Shown here piece by piece: positions 23,444 through 38,040 of a stretch of 64,000 bases of DNA. Numbering within the stretch: position 1 is the stretch's first letter; every line of letters starts with the position of its first letter. The stretch comes from Nocardioides terrae (GTDB lineage: Bacteria > Actinomycetota > Actinomycetes > Propionibacteriales > Nocardioidaceae). The DNA lies in assembly GCF_900112345.1 (NCBI RefSeq), contig NZ_FOLB01000003.1, positions 124,001 to 188,000 of the forward strand. Direction: 5' to 3'. The notes under the pieces were generated by a model. That model saw only the letters and a program-made list of their open reading frames with translations. It did not search any database and was not told where the DNA came from. The position numbers and the translations under genes were made by a program.

Positions 23444-24459
23444 CAGGCACGCGCCTTTCCGAGGGCCTCGCCGAGCAGACCCGACGGGCGCACGAGCAGG
23501 ATCAGGACCAGCAGCACGAAGGCGACGACGTCCCTCCACTCGCTGCCGAAGACGGCCGCTCCCCAGTTCTCCATGATGCCGAGCAGCAGGCCGCCGAGCA
23601 GGGCGCCCCGCAGGTTGCCGATGCCGCCCATGACGGCGGCGGTGAAGGCCTTGACGCCGAGGATGAACCCGGCGTTCTGACGGGTCGAGCCGATCTTCAT
23701 CATGTAGAGGGTCGCCGCGGCCCCGGCCATCAGGCCGCCGATGAGGAACGTCACCTGCACCACGCGGGTGGAGTTGACGCCCATGAGGGACGCCGACTCC
23801 GGGTCCTGGGCGACGGCACGGATGCCGCGGCCGAAGCGGGTGCGGCGGACGAACTGGTCCAGCGCGAACATCATCAGCAGCGCCGCGACGATGATGACGA
23901 TGTCGACGTCGCTGACCGCGTATCCGCCGATCTCGAAGAGCTTGTGCGGCTGGATGGAGACGGGGTTGGAGTAGACGTCACGCGCGGCACCCGGCGAGAC
24001 GTAGTTGCTCAGCTTGTGGTCAAGCCCGAACCAGCCCGCGAAGCGGTCACGCAGGCCCATGGCCTCGCTCAGCGCGAACGAGGCGCCGATCGCCGAGATG
24101 AGTGCGATCAGCTTCGGGGCGTTCTTCTGGATCAGTGGTCGGTAGGCGACCCGCTCGAGCAGGAGCGCGACCAGCGCCGACACGATCATCGCCGCGACGA
24201 ACGCGACGAGGAGGATGGGCAGCGCCTTGCCGAGGCTCCAGCTCACGTCGCTGGTGCCGTGCAGCAGCACGAAGATCCAGGCCACAGCGAAGGTCCCGAA
24301 CATGAAGACCTCGGAGTGGGCGAAGTTGATGAGTTGCAGGACGCCGTACACCATCGTGTAGCCGAGCGCGATCAGCGCGTAGATGGCGCCGAACACGAGG
24401 CCGCCGACGGTGAAGCTGGCGAAGTTGTCGAAGCTGCCGAAAAGGGCTCCGAGGTCCAA
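23443..24459 (-). CDS. livH: Branched-chain amino-acid ABC transporter permease
   Basis: 338 residues with about eight helices and LivH signatures GLVFGAIYALIALGYTMVYG, LINFAHSEVFMFGTF, RRTRFGRGIRAVAQDPESA and GIGNLRGALLGG. The start is chosen as TTG at 24459 because GGGGAGG lies seven bases upstream; the extra codons of the open frame upstream run through the stem-loop at 24482-24514 and have no coding character. ATGA overlap with livM. Forms the membrane channel with LivM. Confidence 0.93.
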   Translation of the reverse strand: MDLGALFGSFDNFASFTVGGLVFGAIYALIALGYTMVYGVLQLINFAHSEVFMFGTFAVAWIFVLLHGTSDVSWSLGKALPILLVAFVAAMIVSALVALLLERVAYRPLIQKNAPKLIALISAIGASFALSEAMGLRDRFAGWFGLDHKLSNYVSPGAARDVYSNPVSIQPHKLFEIGGYAVSDVDIVIIVAALLMMFALDQFVRRTRFGRGIRAVAQDPESASLMGVNSTRVVQVTFLIGGLMAGAAATLYMMKIGSTRQNAGFILGVKAFTAAVMGGIGNLRGALLGGLLLGIMENWGAAVFGSEWRDVVAFVLLVLILLVRPSGLLGEALGKARA

Positions 24460-24481
24460 GAGGGTTCCTCCCCTTCTGATC

Positions 24482-24514
24482 GGCTGCGGCCGGAGCGTCG
24501 CTCCGGCCGCAGCC
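24482..24514 (-). promoter_or_regulatory. Strong stem-loop between livK and livH
   Basis: A 15-base perfect inverted repeat (24482-24496 with 24500-24514) around a GTC loop, between the livK stop and the livH ribosome-binding site. It has no U tract. Hairpins here in other importer operons act as partial terminators or mRNA stabilisers that keep the binding protein in excess over the membrane parts; that role is inferred. Confidence 0.7.
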
Positions 24515-24539
24515 TGTGTCACTCAGATGTTGCAGCTCG

Positions 24540-25682
24540 TCACTGGATCGCCTGGGGGTTCTCCACGTCCAGCGCGCCGTCCTTGACGAAGTAGGCGTAG
24601 ATCTTCGACTCCTTGATGTCGCCCTTGTCGTCGAAGGCGATCGGACCGCTCACGCCGTCGGCGTTGTAGTCGTTGATGAACTTGTTGATGTCCTCCGGCT
24701 TCGACTTCCCGGCGTCCACCGCGGCGAGGAAGATGTTCGCGGAGTCGTACGCCTGCGTGGCGTAGAGGCCGGTCGCGCCGAAGTCGGCCGGAGCCGGACC
24801 CGCGGGAGCGGAGAGCACGGCGCCGTTGGCGCCCTTGGCACCGGCGACCTTCACGAAGTTCGGGTCCTCCGAGCCGTCGCCGGACATGAACGTCCCGGCG
24901 AAGCCGCCCTGGCGCAGCGCCTTGGCGAGCAGGCCGGCCTCGGTGTAGTAGCCACCGTAGAAGACGGCGTCCGCGCCGGACGCCTTGACCTTGGTGACGA
25001 CGGCCGACATGTCGGTCTGGCCGACGGAGATCTGGTCGGAGTCGGCGAGCGCCGGGCCGAGGGCCTTCTTGACCGTGCCGGCGAGACCCTTGCTGTAGTC
25101 CTGGCCGTCGTCGACGACGAAGACCTTCTTGGCACCGCCGGTGCCGGTCAGGTAGGAGGCGTCCGCCTGGCCCTGGGCGTCGTCGTTGCCGATGACGCGG
25201 TGCCAGGTGGTCCAGCCCTGCTGCGTGATGGTGACGTTGGTGGCCGACGGGGAGATCGACGGGAGGCCGGCCTCGAAGAACGTCTTGCCGGTCGCCAGCG
25301 ACTCGCCGGAGAACCCGGGGCCGACCAGGCCGAAGATCGAGTCGTCGTTGATGATCTGGGTCGCGAGGGCCGGCGCCTTGTCGGGGCTGCCCTGGGAGTC
25401 GAAGGTCTTGAGGTTGACCTTGCAGTCGGCGTTCTTCTCGTTGTGCTCCTTGATGGCCAGGTTGATGCCGTTGACCATGTTCTGGCCGAGCGCACCGGCG
25501 TCACCGGTCAGGGCGCCCAGGAACGCGATGTTCTTGCCGCACAGCGCGCTCGTGCCGGAGCTGCTGCCCTTGCTGCTCGAGTCGCTGCCGCCGTCGTCCG
25601 ACGAGCCGCAAGCGGCGGTCAGGGCCAGCGCGGCGACGCCGGCCACAGAGGCGAAGCGCGCCTTCTTGGTGAATCCAGTCAT
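24540..25682 (-). CDS. livK: Branched-chain amino-acid ABC transporter substrate-binding lipoprotein
   Basis: 380 residues. The signal peptide ends LTAAC (Cys25), followed by a Ser/Gly-rich linker and a type-I periplasmic binding domain of the Peripla_BP_6 family: IAFLGALTGDAGALGQNMVNG, LVGPGFSGESLA, SISPSATN, and YTEAGLLAKALRQGG. ATG at 25682 has AAGGA seven bases upstream. It is first in the livKHMGF operon; the 153-base region upstream (25683-25835) must hold the promoter but I see no convincing boxes. Ligand is probably Leu/Ile/Val, although homologues bind amides and other amino acids. Confidence 0.94.
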   Translation of the reverse strand: MTGFTKKARFASVAGVAALALTAACGSSDDGGSDSSSKGSSSGTSALCGKNIAFLGALTGDAGALGQNMVNGINLAIKEHNEKNADCKVNLKTFDSQGSPDKAPALATQIINDDSIFGLVGPGFSGESLATGKTFFEAGLPSISPSATNVTITQQGWTTWHRVIGNDDAQGQADASYLTGTGGAKKVFVVDDGQDYSKGLAGTVKKALGPALADSDQISVGQTDMSAVVTKVKASGADAVFYGGYYTEAGLLAKALRQGGFAGTFMSGDGSEDPNFVKVAGAKGANGAVLSAPAGPAPADFGATGLYATQAYDSANIFLAAVDAGKSKPEDINKFINDYNADGVSGPIAFDDKGDIKESKIYAYFVKDGALDVENPQAIQ

Positions 25683-25835
25683 GACTGTGTCCTTCTTGAT
25701 GAACCGGGCGTGAACGGGCGCAATCTACCCACACCTCGGTGTGAGTGGGAGCACATAACGCCAGATGTCGCCCCCTGCCGCCGAAGCGTTATCTGGCCGT
25801 ACCACACGTCCCGACGGGTGTCGAGAGCAGGACGG

Positions 25836-26447
25836 TCAAACCTCCGGGGTGTCGCCGGCGAGGCCCGGACCGTGCTCGATGACCCCGTCGGCCACCTGGC
25901 GCATGGAGAGCCGGAGGTCCATCGCCGTCTTCTGGATCCACCGGAACGCCTCCGGCTCCGAGAGGCTCAGCTGCTCCTGCAGCACCCCCTTGGCGCGCTC
26001 CACCGCCTTGCGGGTGTCGAGCCGCTCGGTCAGCCCGGCGACCTCGGCCTCGAGGTGGGAGAGCTCAGCGAACCGGCTCACCGCCAGCTCGATGGCGGGC
26101 ACCAGGTCGCTGGCCGTGAACGGCTTGACCAGGTAGGCCATCGCGCCCGCGTCGCGGGCCCGCTCGACGAGCTCACGCTGCGAGAAGGCGGTCAGCATGA
26201 CGACCGGCGCGATGCGCTCGCGGGCGATGCGCTCGGCGGCCGCGATGCCGTCCAGGACCGGCATCTTGACGTCCAGGATGACCAGGTCCGGCTTGTGCTG
26301 CGTCGCCAGGTCGATCGCCGTCTGGCCGTCGCCGGCCTGGCCCACGACCTCGTACCCCTCCTCGGCGAGCATCTCGGCGAGGTCCATCCTGATCAGCACC
26401 TCGTCCTCGGCGATGACGACGGTGCGGTGCGCGGGCTGGTCGGTCAC
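25836..26447 (-). CDS. pdtaR: ANTAR-domain response regulator
   Basis: 203 residues. Residues 1-125 are a receiver domain with the acidic pair AEDE, phosphoacceptor Asp in DLVILDVKMP, Thr in MLTAFSQ and Lys in YLVKPFTASD. Residues 135-190 are an ANTAR domain (LDTRKAVERAKGVLQEQLSLSEPEAFRWIQKTAMD) that binds paired RNA hairpins and acts by antitermination. It matches PdtaR (Rv1626), the partner of the sensor kinase PdtaS, though no kinase gene is in the window. GTG at 26447 follows a TAACCT box by seven bases. It lies close to pyk and polA, as Rv1626 lies near pykA and polA. Confidence 0.93.
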   Translation of the reverse strand: MTDQPAHRTVVIAEDEVLIRMDLAEMLAEEGYEVVGQAGDGQTAIDLATQHKPDLVILDVKMPVLDGIAAAERIARERIAPVVMLTAFSQRELVERARDAGAMAYLVKPFTASDLVPAIELAVSRFAELSHLEAEVAGLTERLDTRKAVERAKGVLQEQLSLSEPEAFRWIQKTAMDLRLSMRQVADGVIEHGPGLAGDTPEV

Positions 26448-26454
26448 GGAGGTC

Positions 26455-26460
26455 AGGTTA
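26455..26460 (-). promoter_or_regulatory. -10 box (TAACCT) of pdtaR
   Basis: TAACCT on the minus strand, seven bases before GTG at 26447; leaderless initiation predicted. Confidence 0.5.
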
Positions 26461-26529
26461 GGGCATCCGCAGTACGCCGCCCCGGACTGCGCCGAGGCGC
26501 GACCGGTCCGGTACGGTTCCGTGGCTGAG

Positions 26530-26605
26530 GCCCCGATATCCCAACGGCAGAGGAAGTCGGCTCAAACCCGATCCAGTGTGGGTTCGAATCCCACTCGGGG
26601 CACCA
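26530..26605 (+). tRNA. tRNA with CAA (Leu) anticodon and short variable arm
   Basis: A full cloverleaf with encoded CCA. The acceptor stem GCCCCGA/TCGGGGC is perfect, the D stem is three pairs (TCC/GGA) with GG in its loop, the anticodon stem is GTCGG/CCGAT, loop CTCAAAC puts CAA at 26563-26565, the variable region is only five bases (CCAGT), and the T arm is GTGGG-TTCGAAT-CCCAC. The discriminator is A73, as in leucine tRNAs. Bacterial tRNA-Leu normally has a long variable arm, so the class I shape is odd. A TACGGT hexamer at 26512-26517 may be its -10. It converges on pyk with one base between. Confidence 0.88.
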
Positions 26606-26606
26606 C

Positions 26607-28073
26607 TCAGACGCGGCGATAGGCGGGCGCGACCTCGTTGATCGCGTCGCCCATGCGGTGGATCCGCAGCGCGTTGGTCGAGCCGGGGATCCCCGGCGGG
26701 CTGCCGGCGATGATCACGACGAGCTCGCCCTCCTCGGCGCGGCCGAGCTGCAGCAGGGCCTCGTCGACCTGGCGGACCATCTGGTCGGTGTGCTCGACCT
26801 CGTCGACCTTGAAGGTCTCCAGGCCCCAGCTCATCGACAGCTGCGAGCGGACGGTCGAGTGCGGCGTGAAGGCCAGCAGCGGGATGGAGCCGCGCAGACG
26901 GGACAGGCGTCGGGCGGAGTCGCCGGAGGTGGTGAACGCGACGAGGTACTTCGCCCCGACCCGGTCGGCGACCTCCTGCGCAGCCTTGGCGATGACGCCG
27001 GCGCGCGTGTGCGGGTCCCACGGAAGCGGCGCGAGGCTGCCCTGCTGGAACGCGTGGGTCTCGGTGGCGTCCACGATGCGCGCCATCGTCTCGACGGTGT
27101 GGATCGGGAACTCCCCCACGCTCGTCTCGGCGGAGAGCATGACGGCGTCGGCGCCGTCGAGGACGGCGTTGGCGACGTCAGACGCCTCGGCGCGGGTCGG
27201 CTGCGGGTTGGTGATCATCGACTCGAGCATCTGCGTCGCGACGATCACCGGCTTGGCGTTGAGCCGCGCCTTCTCGATGATCAGCTTCTGGAGGAACGGC
27301 ACCTCCTCCAGCGGACACTCCACACCCAGGTCGCCGCGAGCGACCATGAAGGCGTCGAAGGAGTCGATGATCTCGTCGAGGTTGTCGATGGCCTGCGGCT
27401 TCTCGAGCTTCGCGACGATCGGCACGCTGATGCCGACCTCGCGCATGATCTTGCGGACGTCCTCCGCGTCGGCGGCGTCGCGCACGAACGAGAGGGCGAT
27501 GAAGTCGACGCCGAGCTGCAGCGCGAAGCGGAGGTCGTCGATGTCCTTCTCGGACAGGGCCGGGACCGAGACGGCGACGCCGGGCAGGTTGATGCCCTTG
27601 TGGTTGCTGACCGGACCGCCGACCAGGACCTCGGTCTGCACATCGGTGCCGTCCGCGATCCCGGTGACGCGCAGCCGGATCTTGCCGTCGTCGATCAGCA
27701 GGATGTCGCCCGGGTTGGTGTCGCCCGGGAGGCCCTTGTAGGTCGTTCCGCAGACCATGTCGTCACCCTCGACGTCGCGGACGGTGATCGTCCACGCCTG
27801 ACCTCGGCGCAGCACCCACTTCGAGCCGTCCTCCCGCGGGCGGAAGGTCTCGAGGCGGATCTTCGGGCCCTGCAGGTCAGCCAGGATGCCGACGCTCTTG
27901 CCGCTGGCGTCGGACGCGTCGCGCACCAGGCCGTAGTTACGAGCGTGGTCCTCGTGGCTGCCGTGGCTGAAGTTCAGCCGCGCGATGTCCATCCCCGCGT
28001 AGACGAGCTCCTTGATGCGGCGCTCCGTCCCGACAGCAGGGCCCAGGGTGCATACGATCTTGGCTCGTCTCAC
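26607..28073 (-). CDS. pyk: Pyruvate kinase
   Basis: 488 residues. The N-terminal KIVCTLGPA, substrate-binding RLNFSHGSHEDH, the Mg/K-binding MVARGDLGVECPLEEVP, and the MLESMI-PTRAEASDVANAVLDG signature of the barrel domain are all present, with a C-terminal allosteric domain containing FTTSGDSARRLSRLR. It converts phosphoenolpyruvate and ADP to pyruvate and ATP. The start is GTG at 28073 with TAGGGT eight bases upstream. It is followed on the same strand by no gene; the tRNA runs against it. Confidence 0.97.
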   Translation of the reverse strand: MRRAKIVCTLGPAVGTERRIKELVYAGMDIARLNFSHGSHEDHARNYGLVRDASDASGKSVGILADLQGPKIRLETFRPREDGSKWVLRRGQAWTITVRDVEGDDMVCGTTYKGLPGDTNPGDILLIDDGKIRLRVTGIADGTDVQTEVLVGGPVSNHKGINLPGVAVSVPALSEKDIDDLRFALQLGVDFIALSFVRDAADAEDVRKIMREVGISVPIVAKLEKPQAIDNLDEIIDSFDAFMVARGDLGVECPLEEVPFLQKLIIEKARLNAKPVIVATQMLESMITNPQPTRAEASDVANAVLDGADAVMLSAETSVGEFPIHTVETMARIVDATETHAFQQGSLAPLPWDPHTRAGVIAKAAQEVADRVGAKYLVAFTTSGDSARRLSRLRGSIPLLAFTPHSTVRSQLSMSWGLETFKVDEVEHTDQMVRQVDEALLQLGRAEEGELVVIIAGSPPGIPGSTNALRIHRMGDAINEVAPAYRRV

Positions 28074-28081
28074 GTCTGACC

Positions 28082-28087
28082 ACCCTA
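28082..28087 (-). promoter_or_regulatory. -10 box (TAGGGT) of pyk
   Basis: TAGGGT on the minus strand, eight bases before GTG at 28073, inside the 88-base gltD-pyk gap, so pyk probably has its own promoter. Confidence 0.45.
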
Positions 28088-28161
28088 CCGATACTGGATC
28101 GTTCCAAGTACATCTTCGTCAACACCCACAAGTAACAACGCCGGGACGCCGGCCCGCGTGC

Positions 28162-29628
28162 TCAGACCGCCAGCGGACGGTCCGTCGGCCGGATCGGCGA
28201 AGGCAGCGTCGTCGAACCGGTCAGGTACTCGTCGACCGCCGCGGCGGCGGCGCGACCCTCGGCGATCGCCCAGACGATGAGCGACTGGCCGCGGCCGGCG
28301 TCGCCGGCGACGAAGACACCGGGGACCGAGCTGGCCCAGCCGCCGTCGCGGGCGACGTTGCCGCGGGGGTCGAGCTCGACGCCGAGCTGCTCGACCAGGC
28401 CCGGCTTCTCCGGCCCGAGGAAGCCCATCGCGAAGAGGACCAGGTCGGCCATGATCTCGCGCTCGGTCCCCTCCTTCTCGACCAGCCTGCCCTCGACGAA
28501 CTCGACGTCGACGAGCCTGAGCGCCCGCACGTTGCCGTCGGCGTCGCCGAGGAACTCCTTGGTCGAGACGGCGTACATGCGGTCGCCGCCCTCCTCGTGG
28601 GCCGAGGAGACGCGGAAGATCATCGGGTACGTCGGCCACGGCTGTCCGGCCGGACGCTCGAGCGAGGGCTCGGGCAGGATCTCGAGCTGCGTGATCGAGG
28701 CCGCACCCTGGCGGATGGACGTGCCGAGGCAGTCGGCGCCGGTGTCGCCGCCGCCGATGATGACGACGTGCTTGCCGGCGGCGGTGATCTGGCCGTCCAC
28801 CTCCTCGCCCAGCGACACCCGGTTGGCCTGGGGCAGGAACTCCATGGCCTGGTGGACGCCGTTGAGCTCACGCCCGGGCACTGCCAGGTCGCGCGGTGCG
28901 GTGGAGCCCATGGCGAGCACGATGGCGTCGTACCGGCCCTGGAGCGCCTCACCGGTGATGTCGACGCCGACGTTGACGCCGGTCCGGAAGACGGTGCCCT
29001 CGCGGCGCATCTGCTCGAGACGCCGGTCGACGTGCTGCTTCTCCATCTTGAACTCGGGGATGCCGTAGCGCAGCAGTCCGCCGATCTTGTCGGCGCGCTC
29101 GTAGACCGCGACCGTGTGGCCGGAGCGGGTCAGCTGCTGGGCGGCGGCCAGTCCGGCCGGGCCCGAGCCGATCACGGCGACGGTGCGGCCCGAGAGCCAC
29201 TCCGGCGGCTGGGGCCGCACGAAGCCGGACTCCCACGCCTTGTCGATGATCGAGACCTCGACGTTCTTGATCGTCACCGGGTCCTGGTTGATGCCGAGCA
29301 CGCAGGCCGTCTCGCACGGCGCCGGGCAGAGCCGGCCGGTGAACTCCGGGAAGTTGTTGGTCGCGTGGAGGCGCTCGATCGCGCCCTCCCAGTCGTTGCG
29401 CCAGACCAGGTCGTTCCACTCCGGGATGATGTTGCCCAGCGGGCAGCCCTGGTGGCAGAACGGGATGCCGCAGTCCATGCAGCGGCCGGCCTGGGTGTTG
29501 ATGATCGGGAGCAGCGCCCGCCCGACGCCGCCCGGGTAGACCTCGTTCCAGTCCCCCACCCGCTCCTCGACCGGGCGTCGGGTCGCGACCTCGCGACCCG
29601 CCTTGAGAAAGCCCTTCGGGTCAGCCAT
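28162..29628 (-). CDS. gltD: Glutamate synthase (NADPH) small subunit
   Basis: 488 residues. Cysteine clusters CMDCGIPFCHQGCP and CPAPCETACV near residues 50-110 hold the two [4Fe-4S] centres at the subunit interface; FAD binding is by AVIGSGPAGLAAAQQL and NADPH binding by VVIIGGGDTGADCLG. It passes electrons from NADPH to GltB. ATG at 29628 has GAGGT eight bases upstream and was preferred to a codon four residues earlier. It follows gltB by 65 bases on the same strand. Confidence 0.97.
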   Translation of the reverse strand: MADPKGFLKAGREVATRRPVEERVGDWNEVYPGGVGRALLPIINTQAGRCMDCGIPFCHQGCPLGNIIPEWNDLVWRNDWEGAIERLHATNNFPEFTGRLCPAPCETACVLGINQDPVTIKNVEVSIIDKAWESGFVRPQPPEWLSGRTVAVIGSGPAGLAAAQQLTRSGHTVAVYERADKIGGLLRYGIPEFKMEKQHVDRRLEQMRREGTVFRTGVNVGVDITGEALQGRYDAIVLAMGSTAPRDLAVPGRELNGVHQAMEFLPQANRVSLGEEVDGQITAAGKHVVIIGGGDTGADCLGTSIRQGAASITQLEILPEPSLERPAGQPWPTYPMIFRVSSAHEEGGDRMYAVSTKEFLGDADGNVRALRLVDVEFVEGRLVEKEGTEREIMADLVLFAMGFLGPEKPGLVEQLGVELDPRGNVARDGGWASSVPGVFVAGDAGRGQSLIVWAIAEGRAAAAAVDEYLTGSTTLPSPIRPTDRPLAV

Positions 29629-29693
29629 CGTTAACCTCACCTTCCGCGATCACGTCGCGTTCCTCATGACGCGCCAGTCCCACGAACAACTGC

Positions 29694-34250
<4,557 letters not shown>

Positions 34251-34414
34251 CGAAGCTCTCCCGTCGACTTCGTGCATGCGCAACGTCAGACCAGCGAGGC
34301 TGGGAGAGGCGTGCGCCATGCGGTTCGGCAAGAAACAGCTTGGGACGGCATTGGCCCACGCGATACGCGCACGTTACCACTGGGTGACGAGCGGCCGCAC
34401 GGACCGTCCGCCTG

Positions 34415-35311
34415 TCAGTCCTCCGCGGCGGGAGCGGGGGCCTCGGCCGGCCGGTCGGCGTACACCTGGGACTCGCGGCCCGGGTTGCGGCGCAGGCTCC
34501 AGACGAAGTAGGCGACGGCCGCCACGAACAGCACGATCGAGGTCCACACGTTGAACCGCAGACCGAAGACGTCGTGCAGCTCGACGGTGTCGATGCGGAG
34601 CTGCTCGATCCAGAACCGGCCGGCGGTGTAGATGATGACGTAGAGCGCCATCACGCGGCCGTAGCCGATCCCGCTGCGCCCATTTCTGGGGCGCTCGAGC
34701 CACAGGATGAGCGCGAAGCCGGCCAGGTTCCACAGCGCCTCGTAGAGGAACGTCGGGTGGAACGTGGCGAAGTCGGCGTACCCCGGGACGCGGTGCGCCT
34801 CGTCGATCTTCAGGCCCCACGGCAGGTCGGTCGGGCGGCCGTAGAGCTCCTGGTTGAACCAGTTGCCGAACCGCCCGAGCGCCTGCGCGACGAGCAGGCT
34901 GGGCGCGATCACGTCCATGAGCGGCCGCATGCGGATGTCGTGCTGCCGGGCGCCGATGTAGGCGCCGAGCGCCCCGCCGGCGATGCCGCCCCAGATCCCG
35001 AGGCCGCCGTGCCAGATGTAGAGGATGTCCCAGGCGCTGCGGCCCGCCCCGAAGTAGAGGTCGTGGTCGGTGGCCACGTGGTAGAGCCGGGCGCCGATGA
35101 TGCCGAAGGGCACCGCCCAGAGCCCGATGTCCTGGATCTGCCCCGCCTTGCCGCCGCGGGCCACCCAGCGGCGCTCGCTGATCCACACGGCGATGAAGAT
35201 GCCGAGCACGATGCACAGCGCGTAGCCGCGGATCGGCACCGGGCCGAGGTGCCAGACGCCCTGCGACGGGCTGGGGATGCTCATCGCGGTCATCGCTGGG
35301 GCGATCGTCAT
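34415..35311 (-). CDS. lgt: Prolipoprotein diacylglyceryl transferase
   Basis: 298 residues with about seven helices. The Lgt hallmark segments are IWHGGLGIWGGIAGGALGAY and ALGRFGNWFNQELYGRPTDLPWG, the latter with the essential Arg and Asn, plus FHPTFLYEALWN and the late GRFWIEQLR. It transfers diacylglycerol from phosphatidylglycerol to the lipobox cysteine, the first step in making lipoproteins such as those at 18321, 25682, 35925 and 44815. ATG at 35311 forms an ATGA overlap with the SCO gene. The basic/acidic tail after residue 270 is variable in the family. Confidence 0.96.
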   Translation of the reverse strand: MTIAPAMTAMSIPSPSQGVWHLGPVPIRGYALCIVLGIFIAVWISERRWVARGGKAGQIQDIGLWAVPFGIIGARLYHVATDHDLYFGAGRSAWDILYIWHGGLGIWGGIAGGALGAYIGARQHDIRMRPLMDVIAPSLLVAQALGRFGNWFNQELYGRPTDLPWGLKIDEAHRVPGYADFATFHPTFLYEALWNLAGFALILWLERPRNGRSGIGYGRVMALYVIIYTAGRFWIEQLRIDTVELHDVFGLRFNVWTSIVLFVAAVAYFVWSLRRNPGRESQVYADRPAEAPAPAAED

Positions 35312-35925
35312 TCCTGGGGGGCCTTCCCGTGCAGCAGCGCCTGTACGTCGGCCGCGAACTGCGCCGAGGAGGTGTCCATGTCCCACAGGACCGTGCTGGT
35401 GTCGTCGCTCCCGATCGCGCTCACCTGGGTGCTGTGGGTGTTGAGGTCGTAGCCGCCGCTGGGCAGCTTGGTGCCGTCGGCGACGTAGATCGCGAGCGGC
35501 TTGGCCACGTCCACGATCGTCTGCAGGTCGCCGGTGAGCCCGATGAAGCTCGGGTCGTAGCGGTCGAGATACTTGCGCAGCACTCCCGCCGTGTCCCGCG
35601 CCGGGTCGGTCGTCACGAACACGACGTCGACCTTCTCACGATCGGCCTTCTTCAGGCGCGTCATCGCGCTGGTGAGGCTCGACATCACCATCGGGCAGAT
35701 GTCGGGGCAGTGCGTGTAGCCGAAGAACACCAGCGTGAGCGGCTTCTTCGTGTCCTCGGTCAGCGAGTACGGCGACCCGTCGGTGTCCGTCAGCGACGTG
35801 GCCGGGACGTGGTAGGCGTCGTGGGTGACGCCGGAGAACGCGACCTCGCCCGCGCCTCCCCCGCCTCCGCAGGCCGAGAGGGCGAGCAGCCCGGCCGCGA
35901 GCGCGGCGACGAGCGCCCTACGCAC
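35308..35925 (-). CDS. SCO1/SenC-family copper-binding lipoprotein
   Basis: 205 residues. Lipobox LSAC with Cys19, then a thioredoxin-like SCO domain with FFGYTHCPDICP (the CxxxC copper ligand pair) at about residues 72-83 and the conserved His ligand in NTHSTQVSAI. SCO proteins help load the CuA site of cytochrome c oxidase or act as thiol-disulfide reductases outside the membrane. The GTG at 35925 overlaps trpA by eight bases, and the stop overlaps lgt, so it is coupled to both; its membership of a trp operon is positional rather than functional. It needs the neighbouring Lgt for its own lipidation. Confidence 0.92.
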   Translation of the reverse strand: MRRALVAALAAGLLALSACGGGGGAGEVAFSGVTHDAYHVPATSLTDTDGSPYSLTEDTKKPLTLVFFGYTHCPDICPMVMSSLTSAMTRLKKADREKVDVVFVTTDPARDTAGVLRKYLDRYDPSFIGLTGDLQTIVDVAKPLAIYVADGTKLPSGGYDLNTHSTQVSAIGSDDTSTVLWDMDTSSAQFAADVQALLHGKAPQE

Positions 35926-36726
35926 GCCGGACGCCCGCAGCCAGCTCCTCGGTGAGCGCCGACAGGGCGCGCAGCCCGGCCGAGCGGTCACCCGCGTTGT
36001 CGAGCAGGGCCCGCACGAAGGCGCTGCCGACGATCACCCCGTCGGCGTACTCCGCGAGCTCGGCGGCCTGCTCGCCGGTGCTGACGCCGACGCCGACGCC
36101 GACCGGGAGATCCGTCGTGGCCTTCGTCCGCGCGATGAGCGGGCCGACCACCTCGGCGGTGGCCCGGCGCCCGCCCGTGACGCCCATGACGCCCGTCGCG
36201 TAGACGAAGCCGCGGGAGGCGGCGGTCGTCATCGCGATCCGCTCGTCGGTGCTCGACGGGGCGACCAGGAAGACCCTGTCGAGGTCGTGCGCGTCTGCGG
36301 CGGCGATCCAGGCGTCGGCGTAGTCCGGTGTGATGTCGGGGGTGATCAGGCCGGCGCCGCCCGCGTTGGCGAGGTCGGCCGCGAAGCGCTCCACGCCGTA
36401 CCTCTCGATGGGGTTCCAGTAGGTCATCACCACCGTGGGGACGCCCGTGGCGGCGACCGCCTCGACCGTGCGGAGCACGTCGCGCGTGCGGACGCCGCCG
36501 TCGAGCGCCTGCTGGGCGGCGGCCTGGATGGTCGGCCCGTCCATGACCGGGTCGCTGTAGGGCAGCCCGATCTCGATGACGTCGCAGCCTGCCACGACCA
36601 TGGCCTTGAGGCCGTCGATCGCGCCGTCGACGTCGGGAAAGCCGGCGGGCAGGTAGCCGATCAGCGCGGCCCGGCCGTCGGCCTTCGCCTTCTCGAACGC
36701 GGTGCTGGTGCTGGCGCTGGGGCCGG

Positions 36727-36730
<4 letters not shown>
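35918..36730 (-). CDS. trpA: Tryptophan synthase alpha chain
   Basis: 270 residues of TIM barrel. Catalytic Glu is in [20 protein letters not shown] and the catalytic Asp is the last D of YSDPVMDG; phosphate-binding loops [11 protein letters not shown] and [10 protein letters not shown] are present. It cleaves indole-3-glycerol phosphate and passes indole to TrpB. ATG at 36730 gives an ATGA overlap with trpB, the usual arrangement for these two subunits. Confidence 0.97.

Positions 36731-38036
<1,306 letters not shown>

Positions 38037-38040
<4 letters not shown>

Noticed and set aside
24482-24514. Classical rho-independent terminator after livK
   Set aside because: Perfect stem but no U tract, and the downstream liv genes have no other promoter visible, so full termination is unlikely; listed as a regulatory stem-loop instead.
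26530-26605. tRNA-Glu or tRNA-Gln reading of the tRNA gene
   Set aside because: The seven-base anticodon loop CTCAAAC clearly places CAA at positions 34-36, and the acceptor stem pairs perfectly only in this register.
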